Below are positions 19,511 to 30,300 of a stretch of DNA of 64,000 nucleotides, in pieces (within the stretch, counting starts at the first letter, position 1; each line of letters starts with the position of its first letter). Location of the stretch: NCBI RefSeq assembly GCF_019311235.1, contig NZ_JAHWDF010000005.1:172258-236257 (forward strand), given 5' to 3'. A model generated the notes under the pieces. The model was not told the origin of the DNA and did not search any database. It saw only the letters and a program-made list of their open reading frames with translations. Both the position numbers and the translations under genes were made by a program. Origin of the DNA: Mesonia aestuariivivens (GTDB taxonomy: Bacteria; Bacteroidota; Bacteroidia; Flavobacteriales; Flavobacteriaceae).

Positions 19511-19540
19511 TGTCAGCTGGAGCGGAGTAGAAATACATAG
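19511..19540. repeat. Dispersed short repeat, copy 2 (degenerate)
   Basis: TGTCAGCTGGAGCGGAGTAG in the gap between the biotin carrier and biotin carboxylase genes matches the copy at 16957 over its GAGCGGAGT core. Confidence 0.45.
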
Positions 19541-19599
19541 AACATTAATTTTTAATAAACGCTAAATAGATAGCTGAAGAGAAAAAATTGCAATTCAAA

Positions 19600-21045
19600 A
19601 TGAAAAAAATATTAGTTGCCAATAGAGGAGAAATTGCTTTACGTATAATGAAATCTGCTCAGAAAATGGGCATCAAAACCGTAGCTATTTATTCCACGGC
19701 AGATAGAAACGCGCCACACGTTAAATTTGCAGATGAAGCTGTATGTGTAGGAGAAGCACCGTCTAACCAATCATATCTACTAGGAGATAAAATTATAGAA
19801 ACCGCCAAGCGTTTAAATGTAGATGGTATTCATCCGGGGTACGGATTCTTAAGTGAAAACGCAAAATTTGCAAAAGCAGTTACCGAAAGCGGAATCAAAT
19901 TTATTGGTCCTAAACCTCACGCCATAGAAATTATGGGCAGTAAGCTTGCCGCTAAAGATGCGGTAAAAGCTTACAATATACCTATGGTTCCAGGCATAGA
20001 CGAAGCCATTACCGATACCGAAAAGGCTAAAAAAATAGGAAAGGAAATTGGTTTTCCTATTTTAATTAAAGCTTCTGCTGGTGGGGGTGGTAAAGGAATG
20101 CGTGTAGTTGAAAAAGAAGAAGAACTAGAAGAACAAATGAAGCGTGCGATTAGCGAAGCTGAATCTGCTTTTGGTGATGGTTCTGTTTTTATCGAAAAAT
20201 ACGTGGCTTCACCACGACATATAGAAATACAAATTTTAGCCGATGAACACGGGAATACCGTTCACCTTTTTGAGAGAGAATGTAGCATACAGCGTCGTCA
20301 TCAAAAAGTGGTAGAAGAAGCTCCTTCGGTAGTGTTGGATGAAGCTTTGAGAAAAGAGATGGGAGAAGCAGCTGTTCGTGTAGCTAAAGCCTGCGATTAT
20401 GTGGGGGCAGGAACGGTAGAATTTTTATTCGATGAACATAGAAATTTTTATTTTTTAGAAATGAATACGCGCTTACAGGTAGAACATCCCGTAACCGAAT
20501 TAATCACAGGAATCGATCTCGTAGAAGAGCAAATTAAAGTCGCGCGTGGTGAAAAACTCAGTTTTATGCAAGAAGATCTAACTATAAAAGGTCACGCTTT
20601 AGAATTAAGAGTTTACGCCGAAGATCCTTTAGACGATTTTATGCCGAGCGTAGGTAAATTAGAGAAATATGTAATTCCTGATGGCGAAAATATTCGTTTA
20701 GATAATGGTTTTGAAGAAGGAATGGAGGTGCCTATTTACTACGATCCAATGCTATCTAAATTAGTTACCTATGGGAAGAGTAGAGAAGAAGCGATTCAGT
20801 TAATGATTAAAGCGATTGATGCTTATCAAATTGAGGGCGTCTCTACCACATTAGCATTCGGGAAATTTGTTTGTGAACACGAAGCTTTCCGCAGCGGAAA
20901 TTTTGATACTCATTTTGTGAGAAATTATTATTCTGCCGAGAAGCTTCAATCTAAAACAGAAGAAGAGGCAAGGTTAGCAGCTATTATAGCTTTAAGACAA
21001 TATTTAAAAGATCAAGAGCAGTTGCGTTTACCTATTACAGAATAG
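19600..21045 (+). CDS. Biotin carboxylase subunit of an acyl-CoA carboxylase
   Basis: The protein is 481 aa from the ATG at 19600 (start MKKILVANRGEIALRIM). A TTG 12 bp upstream adds only four residues. The domains are an N-terminal biotin carboxylase domain (1-115), ATP-grasp (about 115-320) with the glycine loop ASAGGGGKGMR and EMNTRLQVEHPVTE, and a C-terminal domain to about 445. It carboxylates biotin on the carrier protein with ATP and bicarbonate. With the gene partners it most likely forms propionyl-CoA or another short-chain acyl-CoA carboxylase rather than the housekeeping acetyl-CoA enzyme. Confidence 0.93.
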   Translation: MKKILVANRGEIALRIMKSAQKMGIKTVAIYSTADRNAPHVKFADEAVCVGEAPSNQSYLLGDKIIETAKRLNVDGIHPGYGFLSENAKFAKAVTESGIKFIGPKPHAIEIMGSKLAAKDAVKAYNIPMVPGIDEAITDTEKAKKIGKEIGFPILIKASAGGGGKGMRVVEKEEELEEQMKRAISEAESAFGDGSVFIEKYVASPRHIEIQILADEHGNTVHLFERECSIQRRHQKVVEEAPSVVLDEALRKEMGEAAVRVAKACDYVGAGTVEFLFDEHRNFYFLEMNTRLQVEHPVTELITGIDLVEEQIKVARGEKLSFMQEDLTIKGHALELRVYAEDPLDDFMPSVGKLEKYVIPDGENIRLDNGFEEGMEVPIYYDPMLSKLVTYGKSREEAIQLMIKAIDAYQIEGVSTTLAFGKFVCEHEAFRSGNFDTHFVRNYYSAEKLQSKTEEEARLAAIIALRQYLKDQEQLRLPITE

Positions 21046-21050
21046 TAAAA

Positions 21051-21080
21051 TTGTCATCAAGAGCAAAGTCGAAAGGTATT
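21051..21080. repeat. Dispersed short repeat, copy 3 (degenerate)
   Basis: TTGTCATCAAGAGCAAAGTC in the gap before the carboxyltransferase gene resembles the copies at 16957 and 19511. Confidence 0.4.
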
Positions 21081-21112
21081 TATCGTTAAAATATGCTATC
21101 AAAATAAAATAA

Positions 21113-22657
21113 ATGAGTCAAAAAAATATAGATCAGCTTCAAGAAAAAGTAAAACTAGCCCATTTAGGAGGTGGTGAGAAGCGAATTGAAAAACAACACG
21201 CAAAGAAAAAATTAACAGCCAGAGAACGCGTAGATTATTTACTAGACGAAGGTTCTTTTGAAGAAATAGGAATTTTAGTTACCCATCGTACGACAGAGTT
21301 CGGAATGGATAAACAGAAAATCTATGGCGATGGTGTGATTACTGGTTATGGTACGATTAATGGTAGATTGGTTTACATATTCGCTCAAGATTTTACGGTT
21401 TTTGGAGGTTCACTTTCAGAAACTCACGCCGAAAAAATTTGTAAAATAATGGATTTAGCGGTAAAAGTTGGGGCGCCAATGATTGGTTTAAATGATTCTG
21501 GAGGAGCTCGAATTCAGGAAGGTGTGCGTTCGTTGGGCGGATATGCAGATATTTTTCATCGTAATGTGAAATCTTCTGGAGTAATTCCGCAAATTTCTGC
21601 AATTATGGGACCTTGTGCCGGTGGTGCAGTATATTCTCCAGCGATGACAGATTTTACGCTAATGGTGCAAGATACTAGTTATATGTTTGTCACAGGGCCT
21701 AACGTGGTTAAAACGGTGACCAACGAAGAGGTTACTTCTGAAGAGCTGGGTGGAGCGAGTACACATTCTACCAAATCTGGAGTCACACACCGAGTAGCAA
21801 TTAACGATATTGCTTGCTTAGAAGATATTAAAAAGATGATTGGCTATATGCCACAAAATAACAAAAAACCTCCTGAAAAATTACCTTACCAGTTGGGAGA
21901 TGAGCTTCGCCCAAAATTAGATGAATTAATTCCAGATAGTGCCAATAAGCCTTACGATATGCACGAGGTGATTAACGGAATTATAGATGAAGATTCATTT
22001 TTTGAAATTCATAAAGATTATGCCAATAATATTATTGTTGGTTTTGCACGTTTAGGCGGAAGAAGTATTGGTATTGTTGCCAACCAACCTATGAGTTTAG
22101 CAGGGGTTTTAGATGTAGACTCTTCCAAAAAAGCAGCACGTTTTACCCGTTTTTGCGATTGTTTCAACATTCCTTTATTAGTATTGGTAGATGTACCTGG
22201 ATTTCTGCCAGGAACCGATCAAGAGTGGAATGGTATTATTTTAAACGGTGCTAAACTTTTATATGCATTAAGTGAAGCTACCGTGCCAAAAGTTACTGTC
22301 ATTACTCGTAAAGCTTACGGTGGAGCTTATGATGTAATGAATTCTAAACATATTGGAGCCGATTTGAACTTTGCTTGGCCAAGTGCAGAAATTGCAGTGA
22401 TGGGGGCTAAAGGAGCTAGCGAAATTATTTTTAGAAAAGAGATTAGTGAAGCAAGTGATAGTGAAAAGAAATTAGCCGAAAAAGAAACAGAATATGCAGA
22501 ATTATTTGCCAATCCGTTTGAAGCCGCAAAACGTGGTTTTATTGATGAAGTGATTATGCCACACGATACACGTCGAAAATTATTAAAAGGCTTTAGTATG
22601 TTAGAACATAAAAAAGTATTACGGCCAGACCGTAAACACGGCAATATACCATTGTAA
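21113..22657 (+). CDS. Carboxyltransferase (beta) subunit of an acyl-CoA carboxylase
   Basis: The protein is 514 aa. It has the two crotonase-like halves of the propionyl-CoA carboxylase beta family: the N-half with [20 protein letters not shown] and [12 protein letters not shown], and the C-half with [18 protein letters not shown] and [15 protein letters not shown]. The oxyanion-hole segment [13 protein letters not shown] is intact. It transfers CO2 from carboxybiotin to an acyl-CoA, most probably propionyl-CoA giving methylmalonyl-CoA. The substrate call rests on length and family resemblance. It is last gene of the carboxylase cluster. Confidence 0.92.
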   Translation: MSQKNIDQLQEKVKLAHLGGGEKRIEKQHAKKKLTARERVDYLLDEGSFEEIGILVTHRTTEFGMDKQKIYGDGVITGYGTINGRLVYIFAQDFTVFGGSLSETHAEKICKIMDLAVKVGAPMIGLNDSGGARIQEGVRSLGGYADIFHRNVKSSGVIPQISAIMGPCAGGAVYSPAMTDFTLMVQDTSYMFVTGPNVVKTVTNEEVTSEELGGASTHSTKSGVTHRVAINDIACLEDIKKMIGYMPQNNKKPPEKLPYQLGDELRPKLDELIPDSANKPYDMHEVINGIIDEDSFFEIHKDYANNIIVGFARLGGRSIGIVANQPMSLAGVLDVDSSKKAARFTRFCDCFNIPLLVLVDVPGFLPGTDQEWNGIILNGAKLLYALSEATVPKVTVITRKAYGGAYDVMNSKHIGADLNFAWPSAEIAVMGAKGASEIIFRKEISEASDSEKKLAEKETEYAELFANPFEAAKRGFIDEVIMPHDTRRKLLKGFSMLEHKKVLRPDRKHGNIPL

Positions 22658-22722
22658 TTTTAATATGATGGTTATGTTGAAACTTATTCCGTATCTTATT
22701 TAAATAATTATTAAAATTTTCA

Positions 22723-22757
22723 AAAACCGATGAGCTGTTCTTCATCGGTTTTTTATT
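22723..22757 (+). terminator. Intrinsic terminator after the carboxylase cluster
   Basis: AAAACCGATGA pairs with TCATCGGTTTT, loop GCTGTTCT, then a T-run. It covers an in-frame ATG at 22730, which is rejected as a start of the next gene. Confidence 0.88.
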
Positions 22758-22765
22758 TTAAGCAA

Positions 22766-23662
22766 ATGAGAAAATTTAAAAAGCTAGTCGTTGTAGATGA
22801 AACGAAAATGAATACGGAAGCATTAGACCGATTAAATGAATATGCAGAAAATGTTGAGGTTTATCATGATCAACCTTCGTTTGATGAGTTGAAAAATAGG
22901 GTTAAAGATACCGAAGCAATTATCGTTTCTTGGCAGACTGAAATCTCAAAAGAAATTATTGATGCAGCCACAAGTCTTAAATACATAGGAATGGCTTGTT
23001 CGCTATATGATAATGAATCTGCCAACGTAGCTGTCGATTATGCTGAAAAGAAAAATATTGAGGTGACAGGTATTTTTGATTATGGTGATCCTGGTGTAAT
23101 TGAGTTTATAATTTCAGGATTAATACAACTTTTACATGGTTTTGGAGAACACCAATGGCAAGAAAATCCGGTAGAATTAAGCGGTAGAAAAATAGGGATA
23201 ATAGGTTTAGGTACCACAGGACAACTATTAGCAAAAGCTTTAATAAGCTTAAATGTTGAGGTTTTTTATTTCAGTAGAACTCGAAAGCCCGAATTTGAAA
23301 ATGATCAATTACAATATTTAGAATTAAATGATTTGCTAAACACTTGTGAGATTATCTCAATACACCTTCCTAAAAATACGGTCTTATTAAATGAGAAAGA
23401 ATTTAAGGAGTTTGGAGAAAATAAAATTTTAATCAATACTTCATTAGGTTTAGTATTTGAGCTAAGTTCTTTTGAAAATTGGTTAAAGTTGAGTAATAAT
23501 TACACAATTGTAGATGGAGATGCCACAACTTCACTTCCACAGTCATTAAAAAATACAAAAAACCTAATAAACCACCAAAAAAGTGCGGGCTGGTCTAAAG
23601 AAACCCAAGAACGTCTGTCTGTTAAAGTATTAGAAAACATTAAGCAATTTAAAAACCGTTAA
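22766..23662 (+). CDS. D-isomer-specific 2-hydroxyacid dehydrogenase family protein
   Basis: The protein is 298 aa from the ATG at 22766. The ATG at 22730 lies in the terminator hairpin of the preceding gene. It has a catalytic-domain N-terminus, a Rossmann NAD site IGIIGLGTTGQLLAKAL near 145-161, and the segment IISIHLPKNTVLLNEKEF. The end is divergent: the usual catalytic His of the family is not in a clear HxxG motif (NHQKSAGWSKE replaces it). It may therefore be a variant dehydrogenase with an altered active site. Confidence 0.75.
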   Translation: MRKFKKLVVVDETKMNTEALDRLNEYAENVEVYHDQPSFDELKNRVKDTEAIIVSWQTEISKEIIDAATSLKYIGMACSLYDNESANVAVDYAEKKNIEVTGIFDYGDPGVIEFIISGLIQLLHGFGEHQWQENPVELSGRKIGIIGLGTTGQLLAKALISLNVEVFYFSRTRKPEFENDQLQYLELNDLLNTCEIISIHLPKNTVLLNEKEFKEFGENKILINTSLGLVFELSSFENWLKLSNNYTIVDGDATTSLPQSLKNTKNLINHQKSAGWSKETQERLSVKVLENIKQFKNR

Positions 23663-23818
23663 AGTAAGTTAAGATATTCTGATTTTTTGTCATTCCAAAT
23701 TAATGGCATTACATTTGAGAAATTACAATTAATAGTGGGAATATTCTATAGTTAATTGTTATAATACTAAACGTTAACTATTATTTCTTTTAAAAAAAGT
23801 AAAATTTAAAATTAAATT

Positions 23819-24292
23819 ATGTTAAAAAAAGCAAAACTAAACTTATTTTTATTTTTAGCAACCGTAGGAACTATTGGAATGTCTGCACAGACAGAAGCTA
23901 AAAAAGTAACTGATCAAGATTTATCTAACTTTGCAGATGCTTATCAAGCGGTGCAAGTTGAAAATCAAAAAGCTCAGCAAGAAATGGTAACTATGATTGA
24001 AGAATCAGGTTTAGATGTAAATAAATTTCAAGAAATTCAAAAAGCTCAGATGGATCCAAATACTGAGGTAGATGCAACTAAAGAAGAATTAGCGGCACAT
24101 CAAGAATTGATGACTGAAATACAAGCTATGCAGCCAAAGTTACAAACTCAAAAGGAAGGCTTAATTAAAGAAAAAGGACTTACGATGCAGCGATATCAAG
24201 AAGTAGCTGCTGCTATTCAAAACGATCAAGCTTTACAACAAAAGCTTCAAGCTATTATGATGAAGAAACAAACTTCAGGTACAGAAGGATAA
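23819..24292 (+). CDS. Secreted DUF4168 helical protein
   Basis: The protein is 157 aa with signal peptide ending near GMSAQ. The mature part is Gln/Glu/Lys-rich and wholly helical, with the DUF4168 pattern KKVTDQDLSNFADAYQAVQ at the start and LTMQRYQEVAAAIQNDQALQ near the end. It is probably periplasmic and of unknown function. An IS256 element begins 24 bp after its stop. A strong terminator hairpin on the far side of the IS (25654) is likely the gene's original terminator. Confidence 0.8.
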   Translation: MLKKAKLNLFLFLATVGTIGMSAQTEAKKVTDQDLSNFADAYQAVQVENQKAQQEMVTMIEESGLDVNKFQEIQKAQMDPNTEVDATKEELAAHQELMTEIQAMQPKLQTQKEGLIKEKGLTMQRYQEVAAAIQNDQALQQKLQAIMMKKQTSGTEG

Positions 24293-24354
24293 TCTTCAAA
24301 TTAACGTGTAAAAAGTGACACTATCCCGTCAAGTGTGTAAGTTTAAAATAACAG

Positions 24355-24386
24355 GGGTTAGACTTTTTAAAGTCTGACCCTTTTTT
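24355..24386 (+). terminator. Terminator hairpin at the left end of the IS256 element
   Basis: GGGTTAGACTTT pairs with AAAGTCTGACCC and is followed by TTTTTT on the plus strand. It overlaps the transposase stop and would stop transcription entering from the DUF4168 gene. Confidence 0.7.
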
Positions 24387-25563
24387 CATAGATCGTTAGG
24401 AATTGATTTAAAATGATGCCCCAGTTTCTTACAGGCATCGACCACTTTTTGGTAGCCTCCCTCACAGCCAAATATACGGATTTCATTACAGCATCATCTG
24501 TTGGGAAGTAAAGTTTGTTTTTAGTGTACTTTCTTATCTTACCATTTAAGTTTTCAATAAGGTTTGTAGTATAGATGATTTTTCTAATTTCTATTGGGAA
24601 CTCAAAGAATACGGTAAGCTCATCCCAGTTATCTTGCCAGCTTTTAATGGCATAAGAGTACTTACTTTCCCACTTTTGAGCAAAATCCTTTAAAGCAGCT
24701 TCAGCAGCTTGTTTTGTAGGTGCGTCATAGATGTGCTTCATATCTTTTGTAAATTGTTTTTTATCTTTCCATACTACGTATTTACAAGCGTTTCTGATTT
24801 GATGTACTACACATATCTGAGTTTTGGATTCAGGGAAAACAGTTTTGATAGTAGCGGTAAACCCATTGAGATTATCAGTAGCAGTGATAAGTATACCTTC
24901 TGTGCCACGTGCTCTTATATCGGTTAATACGCTCATCCAGAAAGCTGCTGACTCATTCTTACCTAACCATAGACCTAGAACTTCCTTTTTGCCATCACCT
25001 CGAAGGCCAACCGCAATATAGACGGTTTTGTTAATGACCTTGGAGTTTTTACGTACCTTGAAGACGATCCCATCCATCCAAACAATAAGGTATACAGGTT
25101 CAAGAGGACGGTTCTGCCAGGCAACTATATCGCCTGAGATTATCTCTGTAATCCTTGATATGGTAGAAGTGGAGACATCAAAATTGTAAACTTCACGAAT
25201 CTGCTCTTCGATATCGCTGTTGCTCATTCCCTTAGCGTAGAGCGATATGATGACATTCTCAATTCCATCGACCATACTGCCTCTTTTTGGGACTACTATA
25301 GGATTGAATGAGGCCTTTCTATCTCTAGGGACCGAAATTTCAGACTCTCCAAATGATGTTTTCACCTTCTTTTTAGAGTGTCCATTACGCGCATTGTCTC
25401 CGTTGGATTTCTGGTGTTTACCATAATCAAGATGCCCATCAAGCTCACCTTCCAGCATCTTTTCGATACCACGCTTCTGTATCTCCTTAAGAAAACCAGT
25501 AAGCTCATCACCAGTTTTAAACTGTTTAAGGAAATCGTCGTTAAATAAATCTTTTTTTTTCAT
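24367..25563 (-). CDS. IS256-family (mutator-type) transposase
   Basis: The protein is 398 aa, full length. The DDE catalytic residues are at D164 ([10 protein letters not shown]), D230 (TATDNLNGF) and E337 ([14 protein letters not shown]), with the conserved CxxH of the family in [15 protein letters not shown]-binding N-terminus with RNGHSKKK precedes. The reading frame has no interruption, so the element may still be active. It catalyses cut or copy-out movement of its own IS. Confidence 0.95.
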   Translation of the reverse strand: MKKKDLFNDDFLKQFKTGDELTGFLKEIQKRGIEKMLEGELDGHLDYGKHQKSNGDNARNGHSKKKVKTSFGESEISVPRDRKASFNPIVVPKRGSMVDGIENVIISLYAKGMSNSDIEEQIREVYNFDVSTSTISRITEIISGDIVAWQNRPLEPVYLIVWMDGIVFKVRKNSKVINKTVYIAVGLRGDGKKEVLGLWLGKNESAAFWMSVLTDIRARGTEGILITATDNLNGFTATIKTVFPESKTQICVVHQIRNACKYVVWKDKKQFTKDMKHIYDAPTKQAAEAALKDFAQKWESKYSYAIKSWQDNWDELTVFFEFPIEIRKIIYTTNLIENLNGKIRKYTKNKLYFPTDDAVMKSVYLAVREATKKWSMPVRNWGIILNQFLTIYEKRVRL

Positions 25564-25587
25564 AATGTGTGAAAATTAAAATTAAAC

Positions 25588-25622
25588 AAAAAATAGCAGG
25601 GGTTGCAACCCCTGCTATTTTT
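25588..25622. terminator. Palindromic terminator at the right end of the IS256 element
   Basis: TAGCAGGGGTTG pairs with CAACCCCTGCTA, flanked by A- and T-runs. It lies upstream of the transposase gene and should shield it from outside transcription in either direction. Confidence 0.7.
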
Positions 25623-25653
25623 TTAACTTACACACTTTATGAAATAGTCCCAA

Positions 25654-25680
25654 GGCGATGCTTTCGCATCGCCTTTTTTG
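25654..25680 (+). terminator. Terminator just outside the IS, probably of the DUF4168 gene
   Basis: GGCGATGC, loop TTTC, GCATCGCC, then TTTTTT. It starts 3 bp past the right IS end. No other plus-strand gene precedes it, so it probably belonged to the gene at 23819 before the IS arrived. Confidence 0.75.
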
Positions 25681-25833
25681 TAGTGTTCATTTTCCTCTTT
25701 CATTTTATTATGAATAGGTTAAGTATAATATCTGATAATTTAGATGCTTATAGAAGATTACAACTAAATTTTAGTCATGCGATCTAATTTTAGAATATAT
25801 AGATTAAAAAAATAATTTAGTTTAATAAAACGA

Positions 25834-25865
25834 AAAGCCCAGACCGAAAGGTCTGGGCTTTAATT
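25834..25865 (-). terminator. Terminator of the SusC/SusD operon
   Basis: AAAGCCCAGACC, loop, GGTCTGGGCTTT, a 12-bp perfect stem about 50 bp past the SusD stop. The stretch 25681-25830 holds no convincing gene. Confidence 0.85.
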
Positions 25866-25913
25866 AACAAAAGATAAAGTTTAGTGGAAATTTTCTTTTG
25901 CTAATAGTCTAAC

Positions 25914-27338
25914 TTATTGAACATCCCAAAATAATGGTGTTTGTTGTGTATCGCCTCCAATTGCATTGGCAGCTTCATTATAACTTGCTCCATTTAGATT
26001 TTGTTCTAAAATGGGATAGGTAAATCGTAATGGAACTGGATTTTCTGTAACTGAAGGAATATTTAATACTGGAGCATCAAATTTTCTCCAAACATACCAG
26101 CCTTGGAAAGCATTGTCATACATAGCTAACCAGAATTGTAAAGCAACAGTTTCTTCCCAGTTATCGTCAGAATAAGCTACATTGTCCTGATCTAAGTAAG
26201 AGTCTACATCTACATCATCACCTAACCAATATTGCATTGATGCTGTAATTGCATTTTCGTAATGTGATTCTGCATCATTGACACCTGCAATACCTCTGGC
26301 AGCAGCTTCTGTTAGTAGAAACTCTACTTCTGTATAGTCCATTAAAATACCTGGATGTGCAGGATCTCTAAATTCTGCCCCAATGTGCGTATTTGCACTA
26401 TAACTATTACTTGCTCCATAGGTTCCTCCGTTGTAACCATCTTCTAGATTGTCGTCAAAATAAACCGTTCTACGAGGATCTTCTAGATCATTCATATAAT
26501 CGACAATTGTATTAGCTGCAACAAAATCATTACGTCCGCTTTGTACTAAATCTTCCCATAATGGGTTGGTGTTTGGCGTAGAGTTTAAGTATTGAAAAAT
26601 CGCGTTATCATCATTAGAGGTCATTAAACCATTTGAAACAGCAGTTTGAACTGCGAGATTCGCTAATTCAGGATTGGATTCGGTTAATCGCATACCTAAT
26701 CTTAGTAATAAGGAGTTTGAAAATTTTTGCCATTTATCCATATTACCATCGTAGATCAAATCTTCACCACCAGGGAATCCTTGACCTCCAAAATTTTCAT
26801 TATTATCAATTAGTTTATTAATCAAGTCTTCATAAATCGCATTTGCATCATCATAAACTGGAGTTGTATTTTCAGTATCTAATGCTTCAGTGTAAGGTAC
26901 ATTACCAAATGTATCAACTAAATATTGCCAAGTAAAAACTTGTAAAACGTGTATTTGTGCTAAACGTGCATTAACTTCACTTTCTTCAAGCAATTGATCG
27001 TTAGCAATTGCAAACTCTTCAGCGTCTTTTAAATCTATAAGAACATTTCTATACAGAAGTGTAAAATGAGAACCCGGGATGTTTCTATCGGTTAAATTAT
27101 AATTAGGTTCTTGTGTATATGTTGTTGATGTCAGATACTGACTAACAAACCTAAAAATGTTCGTATTTACATTTAAGTTTGTGACTTGATCCATTAATTC
27201 TTTAGATGCACTCGAGAATAAGTATTCTGCAGGTACACTAGAAGGATTTTTAGGATCGACATTCATCCTTTCGTATTTATCATCACTACAAGATATAAGT
27301 AGTAATAAAGAAAATATGCTAACTATATATTTTTTCAT
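25914..27338 (-). CDS. SusD/RagB-like nutrient-binding lipoprotein
   Basis: The protein is 474 aa with lipoprotein signal MKKYIVSIFSLLLLISCSDD. The body is helical with TPR-like repeats and shows the SusD-like-2 pattern (YERMNVDPKNPSSVPAEYLF near 23, QWLVD-like WQYLVDTFGNVPYTEAL near 138, DYTEVEFLLTEAAARG near 330). It caps the SusC barrel at the cell surface and binds the imported ligand. It lies 10 bp after susC in the same operon. This SusD subgroup is often found without adjacent carbohydrate enzymes, and none is seen here. Confidence 0.92.
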   Translation of the reverse strand: MKKYIVSIFSLLLLISCSDDKYERMNVDPKNPSSVPAEYLFSSASKELMDQVTNLNVNTNIFRFVSQYLTSTTYTQEPNYNLTDRNIPGSHFTLLYRNVLIDLKDAEEFAIANDQLLEESEVNARLAQIHVLQVFTWQYLVDTFGNVPYTEALDTENTTPVYDDANAIYEDLINKLIDNNENFGGQGFPGGEDLIYDGNMDKWQKFSNSLLLRLGMRLTESNPELANLAVQTAVSNGLMTSNDDNAIFQYLNSTPNTNPLWEDLVQSGRNDFVAANTIVDYMNDLEDPRRTVYFDDNLEDGYNGGTYGASNSYSANTHIGAEFRDPAHPGILMDYTEVEFLLTEAAARGIAGVNDAESHYENAITASMQYWLGDDVDVDSYLDQDNVAYSDDNWEETVALQFWLAMYDNAFQGWYVWRKFDAPVLNIPSVTENPVPLRFTYPILEQNLNGASYNEAANAIGGDTQQTPLFWDVQ

Positions 27339-27348
27339 ATTTTTTTAT

Positions 27349-30300
27349 TTAAAAGTTAAGTTTAAGACTTGCACCAACTTCTCTAAAAGCTGGATATGCA
27401 CCAGATTGATAACCTTGAATATTACCAGAACTTAATCCCGCTTCAGGATCTGAATAAGGAATATTTTTATGAATGATCCATAAATTTCTTCCGATTAAAG
27501 ATAATGAGGCGTTTGTAATAGGCGTATTTCCTATAATATTCTCACCAAACTTATAAGTTAATGTTACTTCTCTTAATTTAACATAAGAAGCATCGTATAT
27601 ATGACCTTTATTCGCATCATTTGCGTAACCATATGGAGTTCCATTAGAATCTTCTAAAGAGATTCTCTCATTATTTTGTTCTCCAGATTCAGTTACACCA
27701 GGTAAAATTATACCTCCACTGTTTTGATCGTCAGTTAATGGAGCTCTTAGCGGATTACCTAAATCGTTCGTACCTACGGTTCTATCGTATATACCAGTGT
27801 TGAACCCATACCAGGTATCTAATGAGAAAATATCACCACCTTGCTGAATATCAATTAAAAATCCTAAACTAATATTCTTATAGGCAAATGTATTTTGTAC
27901 ACCACCAACCCAATCGGGTTGAATATTACCGATGATCTCATTATTAGTTTCAGAAATTTGGTAATAACCATCATCTCCAACAACTCTTTGACCATTACTG
28001 TAAATATAATCTGTACCTCTTATTGCTCCGTATGGCTGACCAGGACTTGCATCAATCGTAATACCACCTTGTAAGTTTGCTAAAGGAAGATTAGAAAGAC
28101 TCTCATCTAACTCTATAACTTCACTACGGTTTCTAGCCCAATTGGCAGAAATATTCCAAGAGAAATTTTTTGTTTTAATAGGTGTACCTCTCAATTGTAC
28201 TTCCCAACCTTTATTTTCTAAAGATCCTGCATTTCTAATTGCTCTATTGAATCCTGTTGAACGAGAGATTTCTACTGGAGTAATCAAATCTTCAGTAGTA
28301 CTATTGTAATACGTAACATCAAAACCTATTCTATTGTTAAAAAGATTTGCTTCTAAACCGAACTCATAAGATTTGGTTCTTTCAGGTTTTAGGTTTGGAT
28401 TGTTAATATCTCCTAAATTACTAGCAATTGCAGAGCCATCAAAAGGATCTAATAGACTGTATGTTTGAAGTATTCTATATGGATCTGTATCAGACCCTAC
28501 TTCTGCATAATTTGCCCTTATTTTTGCAAACGATAACCAATCTGCTTCAATAACATTAGATAAAAGTGCACTACCCGAAATTGATGGATAATAATAGGTA
28601 TTATTACTTGCAGGTAGAGAAGATGATCTATCTCTTCTAATCGTACCTTCAATAAAATAGTTATTAAAAAATCCAAGACTGGCTCTAGCGTAAATACCAT
28701 CTACTAATTTATCCGCATCATACTCTTCAGGAGCTAATAACAGTGATCTAGAATTCGATAAAGAATATAATCCAGGAACATTTAGGCCTCCATTTGTACT
28801 AGCAAGTATATTATTCCATTCTTGTCTTCTTAAATTCCACCCAACGTTACCATCTAAATTAATATTGTCTGTAATGTCTTTATTTATATTTAAAATAATA
28901 TCGTAATTATATTCTGCTTGTCTATTATTGTACCTAGAATAATTTGATACGCCAGTACTACCAACATTTCTTCTTTCTTCTCTTAACTCATCATAGGTGT
29001 CGAACGTGAAACGTCCTAAAACGCTAAATACATCGTTAATCTCATAATTCATGATAAAATTACCAAAATAACGGTTACGAGTATCGGTCTCAAAATTTTC
29101 GTATCGAGTCCAATAGAAATTATCTGTATAAACTGGCGCGGTATTTCCAGGTCCATTTAAATTCCAAGTTATATTTTGTCTTGTATCTAAATACGCTTGT
29201 TTTTGTTCTTTTAAATCAACGTTGGTTTGCCACCACTGTCTGAATGCTTGCATAGGGTTTTCAGAATCATATCCTGTTCCATATCTACCTTTACCATCTG
29301 TCTTGATATAACTAATATTGGTAGAAACACTAAATTTATCTGTAATATCCTGTGATCCATTAAATTTTATAGTGTTTCTCTTAATATTACTGTTAGGTAG
29401 GTTACCATTTTGATCAAAGTTAGTAACACTTAATCTAAACGCATTTGATTCACCACCACCGCTTATCGCAAAAGAGTTAATAGCGGTAGTTCCTGTTTCC
29501 CATACTGAGTTAGGATTGTTTCTTGCAGCTCGCCAAGGCGTTGCTTGCTGATAAGTATTTAATTGTGGAAATAAAGAATTCCACTGATAAACTGGTTGAC
29601 CATCGAAAGCCGCTCCGTACGAAGCGTCTTCGGTAGTGGGTACCACAGGATCTAGTATACCGTCATTATTAATATCTGCAGAATTGAAGTATGAATCTTC
29701 ATTTGGACCGTAAAATTCACCATAGCCAGCACCATATCTATTTTGATATTTTGGAAGCGTATTACTGTTTACTTCAGAAACTGTAAATGTAGAATTTACT
29801 GAAACGCCAATACCGTTTCTCTTCTTTCCCTTTTTAGTTTCAATAATAATAGCACCATTTGAAGCTCTAGAACCATATAATGCAGTTGCCGCAGCACCTT
29901 TTAAAACATTAATAGATTCAACATCTTCTGGGTTAACATCGGTTGCCGCATTACCATAATCATAACCACCAACACCAGAAGTTTGATCTGCAGTATTATT
30001 ATTTGAATTATCAATGATGATTCCATCGATTACATAGAGTGCTTGGTTATTTCCTGTTAAAGAAGAAAAACCTCTAATAATGGTATTAGAAGAACCACCC
30101 ATAGTTCCTGAAGGATTAACTTTTAATCCCGCAACTTTACCTTGTAAAGAATTAATAAAGTTAGATTGTGGAACATCTGAAACTTCAGAACCATCTACTT
30201 CTTGTGTAGCATAACCAAGTGATTTTTTTTCTCTTTCAATACCTAATGCTGTAACTACAACTTCGTCTAACTGAGCAGAATCTGGTTCTAATACCACATC

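Larger units (their letters stand above)
24317..25651 (-). mobile_element. IS256-family insertion sequence, complete
   Basis: The element is 1335 bp, bounded by 27-bp imperfect inverted repeats (24317-24343 and 25625-25651, 21 of 27 matching, shared core AAGTGTGTAAGTT). It contains one intact transposase. Hairpins with T-runs lie just inside both ends (24355-24386 and 25588-25622). No target-site duplication is visible: the left flank GTAAAAAGT differs from the right flank AAGGCGATG. Confidence 0.88.

Noticed and set aside
22730..22765. ATG start for the 2-hydroxyacid dehydrogenase within GATGAGCTGTTC
   Set aside because: The codons are inside the terminator hairpin of the preceding operon. 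ATG 22766 gives the family-like N-terminus.
25569..25787. 72-codon plus-strand frame across the right end of the IS
   Set aside because: It runs through the IS inverted repeat and two terminator hairpins and has no protein-like features.
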